Shown here in pieces: positions 1 through 6,675 of a DNA stretch of 22,020 nucleotides (the first letter of the stretch is position 1; each line of letters opens with the position of its first letter). The stretch is from positions 1 through 22,020 of the forward strand of contig JABDJG010000152.1 of the NCBI GenBank assembly GCA_013002595.1, read 5' to 3'. The notes beneath the pieces are model-generated. The model ran no database searches. It was not told the DNA's origin and saw nothing but the letters and a program-made list of their open reading frames with translations. A program made the position numbers and the translations under genes. This stretch comes from Hyphomicrobiales bacterium. Its GTDB lineage: Bacteria > Pseudomonadota > Alphaproteobacteria > Rhizobiales > Aestuariivirgaceae.

Positions 1-1085
1 GGTGCCAGGTGCATGGTGCGCCGACCATTGATCTTGATAGCGCGGTTGACCGTCGGGTGCGCCGTTTCATGGGTGATGGCGCGGCCTGGAACTGGGTTGC
101 CATGCAGCAGGCGATATCCGACGCTGGTCTGGAAGACGATGAAGTGCGCAATGAGCGTACCGGCATCATTATGGGATCCGGTGGCCCCTCGACCCGCACG
201 ATCGTTGCCTCTGCGGATACGACCCGCGAGCGTGGCCCCAAGCGCGTCGGCCCGTTTGCGGTGCCGGCGTCAATGTCGAGCACCAATTCTGCCACGCTAG
301 CTGTACCATTCGGCATCCGGGGCGTGAACTATTCGATATCGTCAGCCTGTGCCACGTCGACCCATTGCATCGGCAATGCTGCTGAAATGATCCAATGGGG
401 CAAGCAGGACGTCATGTTTGCCGGTGGCGGCGAAGAACTCGACTGGACCTTGTCGGTCTTGTTCGATGCCATGGGCGCCATGTCGTCCGGCTACAATGAC
501 CGTCCAGGTATTTCGTCCCGGGCCTACGACAAGGAGCGTGACGGTTTTGTTATCGCCGGCGGTGCTGGCGTGCTGGTGCTGGAAGAACTTGAGCATGCCA
601 AGGCGCGCGGTGCCAAGATCTACTGCGAGGTGGTTGGCTACGGTGCGACGTCCGACGGTCACGACATGGTTCAGCCAAGCGGTGAAGGCGCCGCCCGCTG
701 CATGCGACTGGCCATGGATACGGTTGATGAGAAGATTGATTACATCAACCCCCACGCCACCTCCACGCCGATCGGTGATATCAAGGAAATCGAAGCTATT
801 CGCGAGGTATTTGGCGATCACATCCCTGCAATCGCGGCGACGAAGTCACTTACCGGCCATTCGCTTGGCGCCGCTGGTGCGCAGGAAGCAATCTACTCGA
901 TCCTCATGATGAAGAATGGCTTTATTTGCGAAAGCGCAAACATAGAAGAGCTTGATCCGGCCTTTGCCGACATCCCGATTGCCCGCCAGCGCGTCGATGA
1001 TGCCGACCTCAACGTCGTCATGTCGAACAGCTTCGGCTTTGGCGGCACCAACGGCTGTCTCGTATTCCAGCGCTACGCCGCTTGA
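1..1085 (+). CDS. fabB: 3-oxoacyl-ACP synthase I (FabB), 5'-truncated by the window edge
   Basis: FabB is the elongating beta-ketoacyl-ACP synthase needed for unsaturated fatty acids; it condenses malonyl-ACP with acyl-ACP in the cytosol. The frame is open from base 3 and ends at TGA 1083-1085. A GTG at 9 is an internal valine, not the start: the protein aligns with E. coli FabB from about residue 48, so roughly 47 residues lie to the left. Counting from that valine, the nucleophile is C114 (SSACATS), followed by H249 (NPHATSTP), K279 and H284 (KSLTGHS). All four are offset by exactly 49 from my recollection of the E. coli residues (163, 298, 328, 333), so there appear to be no indels between them. 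fabI follows after 24 bp on the same strand. In rhizobia the usual order is fabA-fabB-fabI, so fabA is expected just outside the window. Confidence 0.95.
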   Translation, partial: CQVHGAPTIDLDSAVDRRVRRFMGDGAAWNWVAMQQAISDAGLEDDEVRNERTGIIMGSGGPSTRTIVASADTTRERGPKRVGPFAVPASMSSTNSATLAVPFGIRGVNYSISSACATSTHCIGNAAEMIQWGKQDVMFAGGGEELDWTLSVLFDAMGAMSSGYNDRPGISSRAYDKERDGFVIAGGAGVLVLEELEHAKARGAKIYCEVVGYGATSDGHDMVQPSGEGAARCMRLAMDTVDEKIDYINPHATSTPIGDIKEIEAIREVFGDHIPAIAATKSLTGHSLGAAGAQEAIYSILMMKNGFICESANIEELDPAFADIPIARQRVDDADLNVVMSNSFGFGGTNGCLVFQRYAA

Positions 1086-1109
1086 CCTCCCCAACGATTG
1101 GACATTGAC

Positions 1110-1922
1110 ATGAATGCCGATGCATCAGGCGCATTGATGAAGGGCCGCCGCGGCCTCGTCATGGGCGTTGCCAACGATCATTCCATCGCCTGGGGCATTG
1201 CCAGCCAACTGGCCGCCCAGGGCGCCGAACTGGCCTTTACCTATCAGGGCGCGGCCTTCGGCAAACGGGTAGAACCGCTCGCCCAATCGGTTGGCAGCTC
1301 ACTGGTCCTGCCGTGCGATGTCGAGGACACAGCCACGGTCGACAAGGTTTTTGAACGACTCGGCAACGAGTGGGGCAAGATCGACTTCATTGTCCATGCC
1401 ATCGCCTATTCCGACAAGGAAGAGCTCAAGGGCCGCTATGCCGATACGACCAGAGACAATTTCATTCGCACCTTGGTGATTTCGTGCTTTTCATTCACCG
1501 AACTGGTGCGCCGGGCTGCAGACCTTATGCCGGATGGCGGCTCTGCACTGACGCTGACCTATGGCGGCTCGACAAAAGTCATGCCCAACTACAATGTGAT
1601 GGGCGTTGCCAAGGCGGCGCTTGAATCTTCGGTGCGCTATCTGGCGTCGGACTATGGTGGCAACGGTATTCGCGTGAATGCCATATCCGCCGGCCCGATG
1701 CGCACGCTCGCTGGCGCCGGCATTACCGGTGCGCGCGCCATGTATGCTTTCCAAAAACAGCATTCGCCTTTGCGCCGCACGGTCAGTCTGGAAGATGTCG
1801 GGGGTTCCGCGCTCTACCTGCTCTCACCCTTATCGAGCGGTGTCACCGGCGAGGTGCACTATGTTGATGCCGGTTACAACATCATCTCCACCCCGCGTCC
1901 CGAAGATCTCAACGGCGACTGA
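1110..1922 (+). CDS. fabI: enoyl-ACP reductase (NADH), FabI
   Basis: FabI reduces trans-2-enoyl-ACP to acyl-ACP with NAD(P)H, the last step of each fatty acid elongation cycle. The 270-residue product is a short-chain dehydrogenase. It has the FabI-type cofactor motif GVANDHSIAWGI (residues 19-30), CDVED (69-73), and the catalytic Y151, Y161 and K168 within LTYGG and YNVMGVAK (Y-x6-K). NAISAGPMRTLA follows at 190-201. I chose ATG 1110; an in-frame TTG at 1098 and an ATG at 1137 are alternatives, and no strong ribosome binding site decides between them. It sits 24 bp after fabB and is presumably co-transcribed with it. Its stop is 11 bp from the end of the convergent moeB-like gene. It resembles the rhizobial fabA-fabB-linked FabI (called FabI2 in Sinorhizobium). 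Confidence 0.95.
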   Translation: MNADASGALMKGRRGLVMGVANDHSIAWGIASQLAAQGAELAFTYQGAAFGKRVEPLAQSVGSSLVLPCDVEDTATVDKVFERLGNEWGKIDFIVHAIAYSDKEELKGRYADTTRDNFIRTLVISCFSFTELVRRAADLMPDGGSALTLTYGGSTKVMPNYNVMGVAKAALESSVRYLASDYGGNGIRVNAISAGPMRTLAGAGITGARAMYAFQKQHSPLRRTVSLEDVGGSALYLLSPLSSGVTGEVHYVDAGYNIISTPRPEDLNGD

Positions 1923-1933
1923 GCTCATCGCCC

Positions 1934-2737
1934 CTACCGATGCGCGCTCAAATCGGTAATTGTCGGATTGCGTCCACTTAGCGGATTATCCTCGCGCCAG
2001 TTCAGCTTGGCTGTATAGCTGCGCGCCGCCAGTGCGTCATACATCAGCAGGCTGCCGGCCAGGCTGTCACCGATGCCGGTGATCTCCTTGATGATCTCCA
2101 TCGCCTGTATGCACCCGATGATGCCGGTGATCGCGCCGATAATGCCGACCTCCGAACAATTCGGCACTGAGCCTTCAGGCGGTGCTTCTTCGTGCAGGCA
2201 GCGGTAGCTTGGGTAGGGCGTTCCATCGGCCATCTTCTCGTGCGGTTTGAAGGTGGAAACCTGGCCGTCGAACTGCCCGACAGCGCCGGAGACCAGCGTC
2301 TTTCCAGCCAGGTAACACGCATCTGAAGACAAAAACCGCGTTGCGAAGTTATCGCAGCCATCCGACACAAGATCATAACGGCCAATGATATCCATCGCGT
2401 TGTCCGCTGTCAGGCGTTCCGGCCAGGTCTCGACGCTGACGTTCGGATTGATATCCTTGAGCATCGCAGCCGTACTGTCGGTTTTCAGCATGCCGACCCG
2501 CGGCGTTGTATGGATGACCTGTCGTTGCAGGTTCGACAGGCTGACAACATCATCATCGATGACACCGAGCGTTCCAACACCGGCAGCAGCCAGATAAAGC
2601 AGCACCGGTGCGCCAAGCCCGCCGGCCCCGATCACCAGCACTTTGGCATTCTTCAATCGCTGTTGGCCCTGCCCGCCCACTTCATGCAGCAGGATGTGCC
2701 GGGCATAGCGTTCCAGTTCTTCGTCAGTAAAGGCCAT
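1934..2737 (-). CDS. moeB: ThiF/MoeB-family E1-like adenylyltransferase
   Basis: Proteins of this family adenylate the C-terminal glycine of a ubiquitin-like sulfur carrier (MoaD or ThiS) for molybdopterin or thiamine synthesis. The 267-residue product has the ATP loop GAGGLGAP (residues 37-44), the arginine-bearing LQRQ (70-73), SDGCDN with D129, and C194 (VPNCSE), which aligns with the usual second cysteine region. The zinc-binding cysteines typical of E. coli MoeB are largely missing: the first CxxC is SYRC (178-181) and the C-terminal CPxC is replaced by NPLSGRNPTITDL. The substrate (MoaD or ThiS) cannot be decided here, because no moa or thi gene is nearby. It is the last gene of the - strand run, 12 bp after dut. 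ATG 2737 is the natural start. Confidence 0.85.
   Translation of the reverse strand: MAFTDEELERYARHILLHEVGGQGQQRLKNAKVLVIGAGGLGAPVLLYLAAAGVGTLGVIDDDVVSLSNLQRQVIHTTPRVGMLKTDSTAAMLKDINPNVSVETWPERLTADNAMDIIGRYDLVSDGCDNFATRFLSSDACYLAGKTLVSGAVGQFDGQVSTFKPHEKMADGTPYPSYRCLHEEAPPEGSVPNCSEVGIIGAITGIIGCIQAMEIIKEITGIGDSLAGSLLMYDALAARSYTAKLNWREDNPLSGRNPTITDLSAHR
1935..1958. terminator. inverted repeat between convergent fabI and moeB
   Basis: A perfect 7-bp inverted repeat (TACCGAT / ATCGGTA, loop of 10) lies 13 bp after the fabI stop and overlaps the last codons of the convergent moeB-like gene. Its position suits a bidirectional terminator. No T-run follows on either strand, so intrinsic termination is not demonstrated. 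Confidence 0.3.
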
Positions 2738-2749
2738 GCTCTAAATCCA

Positions 2750-3220
2750 CTACTGGGTGCCTGAAGATCCAAATCCGCCGCTGCCTCGGGCGGTTGAATC
2801 CAAATCCGAAATCTCGTTGAGAGCGGCTTGAATCACAGGCGCAAAAATCATCTGGGCAATTCGTTCGCCGCGTTCAACCTTGAACGGCGCCGAGCCATGG
2901 TTGATCAGGATCACTTTGATTTCACCACGGTAGTCGGCATCGATGGTGCCTGGAGAATTGAGCACGGTCACACCATGGCGTGCCGCCAGGCCCGAGCGTG
3001 GGCGGACCTGTGCCTCATACCCGGCCGGCAGAGCGATCGCGAGGCCCGTTGGGATCAGGTCGTGGCGACCGGGTTCAATCACGATGGGTGCATTTTCATC
3101 AACAGCGGCTCTCAGGTCCATACCCGCCGCGCCATCGCTCTCGTAGCCTGGCAGGTCTAGCCCGGCGCCATGTTCCAGGCGTTTCACGTCGACTTTGACT
3201 TGAACCATCGAAGTTGTCAT
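2750..3220 (-). CDS. dut: dUTP diphosphatase (dUTPase)
   Basis: Dut hydrolyses dUTP to dUMP and PPi, keeping uracil out of DNA and supplying dUMP for dTMP synthesis; it is normally a homotrimer. All five trimeric-dUTPase motifs are present in the 156 residues: AGMDLRA (32-38), RPRSGLA (73-79), GTIDADYRGEIKV (91-103, catalytic D94), RIAQM (120-124) and the C-terminal glycine-rich GSGGFGSSG (146-154). The start ATG 3218-3220 overlaps the coaBC stop as ATGA, which favours this start over an ATG five codons in and suggests translational coupling. The coaBC-dut pairing is a common bacterial arrangement. Confidence 0.97.
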   Translation of the reverse strand: MTTSMVQVKVDVKRLEHGAGLDLPGYESDGAAGMDLRAAVDENAPIVIEPGRHDLIPTGLAIALPAGYEAQVRPRSGLAARHGVTVLNSPGTIDADYRGEIKVILINHGSAPFKVERGERIAQMIFAPVIQAALNEISDLDSTARGSGGFGSSGTQ

Positions 3221-4443
3221 TCCGCCGCTTTGGCCGGTGCGGTGATGAGGTTGGCTAGGTGCTGCATAAGCCGCTCGGCAACAGCATCCTTGCTCATCTC
3301 CGGCCAGCTTTCGACGCCGCCTGATGACACAAGATGAACCGTATTGTGCGCACCGCCCATGACGCCGGTTTCCTCGCTGACATCATTGGCAACGATCAGG
3401 TCGCATTTTTTTCTGATCAGTTTTGCCTTGGCATTTTCGATGACGTTTTCGGTTTCTGCTGCAAATCCAACCACGACTTGTGGGCGTTTCCTGCCGGCGC
3501 CGGCAATCGTTGCCAACACATCCGGGTTCTCGGTCAGTTCAAGCGAAGGCAGGGTGCCCTTACCGTCCTTTTTCAGCTTGTTGCCGGCCTGATGGGCCGC
3601 CCGCCAATCAGCGACGGCAGCTGCAAAGATGGCAATATCAGCGGGGATTTCGTCCTGGCAGGCTTGCAGCATCTCATTGGCGGTCTCAACAGGTTGCACT
3701 TCGACGCCCGGCGGCAGCGGTTCGTGTACCGGGCCTGAGACCAGAATTGTGCGCGCGCCAAGCCGTTCCGCGGCGCGGGCAATGGCATAGCCCTGCCGCC
3801 CGGAGGAGCGGTTAGCGATATAACGGACCGGGTCAATCGGCTCATGGGTCGGCCCGGCTGTAATCAAGACCTTGCGCCCGGCCAGCGGTTTGGCGCCGCC
3901 GTCGCCCAGCATGGTTTCGATCTGTGAGATGATCTCGGCCGGTTCTGCCATGCGGCCGGGACCGAATTCACCGCATGCCATGTCGCCGTCGTTGGGGCCG
4001 ACCACCTCGACACCGTCAGCTCCTAGGATTGCCAGATTGCGCTGCGTCGCCGCATGTTGCCACATCCGCACGTTCATCGCTGGCGCAATGAGAACCGGTT
4101 TGTCGGTCGCCAATAGCGCCGTCGTCGCCAGATCGTTGGCCTGGCCTGTGGCCATGCGCGCCATCAGATCGGCGGTTGCCGGTGCGACCACAACAAGGTC
4201 TGCCGAGCGTGACAGCTCGATGTGGCCGATCTCGGTTTCATCGGTCAGGTCGAACAGGTCGGTGAACGCCTTCTCACCGCAAAGCGTGGCAACTGACAGC
4301 GGTGTCACGAATTCTGCCGCAGCCCTGGTCATGATGACCCGGCTATCGATACCACGCTCCTTCAGCCGTCTGATCAGCTCAAGGCACTTGTAAGCAGCAA
4401 TTCCGCCACCGATGATCAGCAATATGCGTTTTCGGTCAACCAA
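3217..4443 (-). CDS. coaBC: bifunctional phosphopantothenoylcysteine decarboxylase / phosphopantothenate-cysteine ligase
   Basis: CoaBC catalyses two coenzyme A steps: CTP-dependent joining of cysteine to 4'-phosphopantothenate, then FMN-dependent decarboxylation. In the 408-residue product the N-terminal CoaC half has GGGIAAYK (12-19), H74 (GHIELS), PAMNVRMW (121-128, N124) and the redox C157 in MACGEFGPGRMAE. The CoaB half starts near residue 190 with ITAGPTHEPIDPVRYIANRS (N211) and carries K289 in NKLKK. The start is a TTG at 4441-4443 with GGAG seven bases upstream; no ATG lies near it in frame. It lies 84 bp after ubiB and overlaps dut by 4 bp. Confidence 0.96.
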   Translation of the reverse strand: MVDRKRILLIIGGGIAAYKCLELIRRLKERGIDSRVIMTRAAAEFVTPLSVATLCGEKAFTDLFDLTDETEIGHIELSRSADLVVVAPATADLMARMATGQANDLATTALLATDKPVLIAPAMNVRMWQHAATQRNLAILGADGVEVVGPNDGDMACGEFGPGRMAEPAEIISQIETMLGDGGAKPLAGRKVLITAGPTHEPIDPVRYIANRSSGRQGYAIARAAERLGARTILVSGPVHEPLPPGVEVQPVETANEMLQACQDEIPADIAIFAAAVADWRAAHQAGNKLKKDGKGTLPSLELTENPDVLATIAGAGRKRPQVVVGFAAETENVIENAKAKLIRKKCDLIVANDVSEETGVMGGAHNTVHLVSSGGVESWPEMSKDAVAERLMQHLANLITAPAKAAE

Positions 4444-4527
4444 TTGTGTTCTCCACTAAACTTGATGGCCATTATGCCCTCAAATTCGGATTTCGCGAAC
4501 CCTTCACCGTTTCAGATGGTTTCCAGC

Positions 4528-6123
4528 CTAAATGACCTGCGCCAATGCGATCACGACCAATGCTGCCGCGCCCAGCCAAAGGGCTATTCTGCCGCCGCTG
4601 TTGCGTCGTGACTGGGCCTCAGCCAGTGCTTCGGTGGTTTCCTTGTCCAGCCGTATTCCGCCGCTGTCTGCCATGTTGGACAGCATATGCGCGGTGCGCT
4701 GGGCCTCGGCCATGACTTCCGGCAGTGCGCCGACCAGCTTGCCCAGGGTGGCAGCGCCTTCGGCAGCATCCTCAATGCGGCCCTGCGGTCCGAATTTCTG
4801 TTCAATCCACTGGCGAACCACAGGCTCGGCCGTCGTCCACATGTTGAGAGACGGGTTGAGCATGCGTGCAACCCCTTCAACCACCACCATGGTTTTCTGC
4901 AACAACAGCAACTGCGGTTGTGTGCGCATGTCAAATTGCTCGGTGACCTGGAACAGCTGCGCCAGCAGGCGCGCCATGGATATTTCGTCGGCTGGTTTAT
5001 CCATCAAAGGCTCACCAATTGCCCTCAGCGCCTGGGCGAAAACCTGCGGGTCATGCTTAATGGGCACATAACCGGCATCGAAATGCACCTGCGACACACG
5101 TTCATAGTTGCGGGTGATGAAGCCGTGCAGGATCTCGGCCAGGAACAAACGTTCCTTCATGCCGAGCCTTCCCATGATGCCGAAGTCGACGGCCACCAGA
5201 TCGCCGGCCTGATCAACGAACAGATTGCCCGGATGCATGTCGGCATGGAAGAATCCATCCCTTATCGCGTGCCTCAGGAACGACTGGATTACATTGTCAC
5301 CAAGCCCGGGCAGATCGAACCCGGCTGCTTTCAGCCTGTCTTGATCCGACAGAGGAATGCCATCGACCCATTGCGACGTCAGAATCCGGCGCGATGTCCT
5401 CGACCAGTCGACCTGTGGAACATGGAACCCGGCGTCGTCCGCGACATTCTTGGCCAATTCCGACATGGCCGAAGCTTCCATCCGCAAGTCCATCTCCAGC
5501 TTGACCGATGTCGCCAGCGTCTGCACGGCATCGACCGGACGCAGCCGGCGGCTCGGCTCGTGCCAGCGCTCAACAAGCCGTGCGGCAAAAAAGAACGTTT
5601 CCATATCGGTGGAGAAGCGCTTTTCGATACCCGGCCGCAGCACCTTGACGGCGACGTCCCTGAGCCCGCCATTATCATCGCGAACCTTCGCCCGGTGAAC
5701 CTGAGCAATCGATGCTGCCGCCACTGGCGGGCCGAATTCTTCGAACAGATCCGCAGTGTCTGCCCCCAGTCCGGCACGGATTTCAGCTATGGCCTCATCC
5801 TGCGGAAATGACGGCATACGGTCTTGCAATTCGGACAACTGGCGCGCCCGGTCTGCGCCAACGAGGTCGGGTCGCGTTGCCAGAAACTGTCCGAGCTTGA
5901 TATAGGTCGGCCCAAGTTCGGTCAGGGCCGCGGCCAGCGGATTATCGACATCGCCCCTGGCTGCCCGTGTCCCGATCTTTGCGATGCGCAACGCCAGTCG
6001 CGCAGCAGGTGGCGCTTCGTCCAACTGCTCAGCAGAGACCAGCCCGTCGTAGCGGGCCATGACCCGCGCTGCCCGGATCAGCCGGAGACAATGTGCGATT
6101 TGTGAGAACACTTCGATGCCCAA
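4528..6123 (-). CDS. ubiB: UbiB, ABC1/ADCK-family atypical kinase for ubiquinone biosynthesis
   Basis: UbiB is a membrane-associated atypical kinase/ATPase required for ubiquinone synthesis; older records call it 2-octaprenylphenol hydroxylase. The 531-residue product has the family-defining KLGQ (76-79), the alanine-rich nucleotide loop AAASIAQVHRA (135-145), K160 (VAVKVL), FFHADMHPGN (291-300) and DFG (313-315). It ends in a hydrophobic segment (about 510-530) that should anchor it in the membrane. The chosen start is TTG 6121-6123, the first possible start after the fur stop 6 bp upstream. A GTG four codons in is an alternative, and neither has a convincing ribosome binding site. ubiE, usually beside ubiB in rhizobia, is absent here, while coaBC and dut follow as expected. 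Confidence 0.93.
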   Translation of the reverse strand: MGIEVFSQIAHCLRLIRAARVMARYDGLVSAEQLDEAPPAARLALRIAKIGTRAARGDVDNPLAAALTELGPTYIKLGQFLATRPDLVGADRARQLSELQDRMPSFPQDEAIAEIRAGLGADTADLFEEFGPPVAAASIAQVHRAKVRDDNGGLRDVAVKVLRPGIEKRFSTDMETFFFAARLVERWHEPSRRLRPVDAVQTLATSVKLEMDLRMEASAMSELAKNVADDAGFHVPQVDWSRTSRRILTSQWVDGIPLSDQDRLKAAGFDLPGLGDNVIQSFLRHAIRDGFFHADMHPGNLFVDQAGDLVAVDFGIMGRLGMKERLFLAEILHGFITRNYERVSQVHFDAGYVPIKHDPQVFAQALRAIGEPLMDKPADEISMARLLAQLFQVTEQFDMRTQPQLLLLQKTMVVVEGVARMLNPSLNMWTTAEPVVRQWIEQKFGPQGRIEDAAEGAATLGKLVGALPEVMAEAQRTAHMLSNMADSGGIRLDKETTEALAEAQSRRNSGGRIALWLGAAALVVIALAQVI

Positions 6124-6129
6124 CCGGTT

Positions 6130-6561
6130 CTAGTCGTCTGGCTTGAGCTTGACGGCAAACAGCTCCAGGCGGTGGTCAACCAGCTTATATCCGAGTTCAC
6201 GCGCTACCAGCTCTTGCAGCTGCTCGATCTTTTCGTTGCGGAACTCGATAATCTGCCCTGACTGCAGATCGATCAGATGGTCATGGTGTTCGCTGCTGGC
6301 TTCTTCGTAACGCGCACGGCCGTCGCGAAAATCGACCCGCTCGAGGATACCGGCATCTTCGAACAGCCGCACGGTCCGGTAGACCGTGGCAATCGAAATC
6401 CGGTCATCAACCGCCGCCGCCCGCCGGTGCATCTCTTCGACGTCGGGATGATCATCGGAATCGGCGATGATCCGCGCGATGACCCGCCGTTGGTCGGTCA
6501 TCCGCATTCCCTTGTCCTGACAAGCTTTTTCGATCCGGTTCATCTGCTCGACCGACTGCAT
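6130..6561 (-). CDS. fur: Fur-family metalloregulator, Mur (manganese) type
   Basis: Fur proteins are dimeric, metal-dependent DNA-binding repressors; in rhizobia this branch is usually the manganese-responsive Mur. The predicted 143-residue protein has the N-terminal winged helix (GMRMTDQRRVIARI at 18-31, recognition-helix region ISIATVYRTVRLFEDAG at 55-71) and the metal-site run EHHDHLIDL (91-99). Classical Fur reads ...HLxCxxCG after that run; here the CxxC is replaced by DLQS, as in rhizobial Mur, so no structural zinc is expected there. The frame is open to a TTG at 6663, but residues before ATG 6561 do not look Fur-like. ATG 6543 (137 aa) is also possible. It is 6 bp upstream of ubiB, and an inverted repeat covers its putative promoter. 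Confidence 0.9.
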   Translation of the reverse strand: MQSVEQMNRIEKACQDKGMRMTDQRRVIARIIADSDDHPDVEEMHRRAAAVDDRISIATVYRTVRLFEDAGILERVDFRDGRARYEEASSEHHDHLIDLQSGQIIEFRNEKIEQLQELVARELGYKLVDHRLELFAVKLKPDD

Positions 6562-6578
6562 TACCACTGCATGTGGTA
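6562..6578. promoter_or_regulatory. palindromic operator candidate upstream of fur/mur
   Basis: A perfect inverted repeat TACCAC-N5-GTGGTA directly abuts the predicted fur ATG and overlaps the putative -10 hexamer. That is a typical position for a repressor operator, so autoregulation is a reasonable inference. It does not match the Fur, Irr or Mur box consensus sequences I know. Confidence 0.4.
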
Positions 6579-6603
6579 TAGAAACTTGCGTCTTCAAGCG
6601 CAA
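6575..6603 (-). promoter_or_regulatory. sigma70-type promoter candidate for fur-ubiB-coaBC-dut-moeB
   Basis: On the - strand, TTGCGC (6598-6603) and TATACC (6575-6580) are separated by exactly 17 bases. Initiation would be near 6568, leaving a very short leader before ATG 6561 or about 25 nt before ATG 6543. Prediction from hexamers only. Confidence 0.4.
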
Positions 6604-6642
6604 TGATTGTGGACTATGAAACGGGTCAGTTCGCAAGAGCGC

Positions 6643-6675
6643 GATCGTTTTAGATTGATTCAATCAAAAACGATC
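6643..6675. repeat. hairpin repeat, copy A (at the tsaB-rimI 3' end)
   Basis: A near-perfect inverted repeat: GATTG (6653-6657), loop ATT, CAATC (6661-6665), one A/A mismatch, then GATCGTTTT (6643-6651) paired with AAAACGATC (6667-6675). Fourteen base pairs form around a 3-nt loop. It encodes the last few codons of tsaB-rimI and reaches into the gap before fur. A second copy with the same core, loop size and mismatch position lies at 19602-19647, and both are followed by CCTGAT. No T-run follows, so it may be a processing or mRNA-stabilising hairpin or a dispersed palindromic repeat rather than a classical terminator. Confidence 0.7.

Noticed and set aside
4687..5811. Long + strand reading frame of 374 codons opposite ubiB
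   Set aside because: ubiB has all family motifs on the other strand. The antisense frame has no recognisable domain and is explained by codon bias in GC-rich DNA.
6562..6663. N-terminal extension of the Fur-type regulator to TTG 6663
   Set aside because: The extension covers the hairpin repeat and the promoter/palindrome, and ATG 6561 gives the usual length of about 143 residues.
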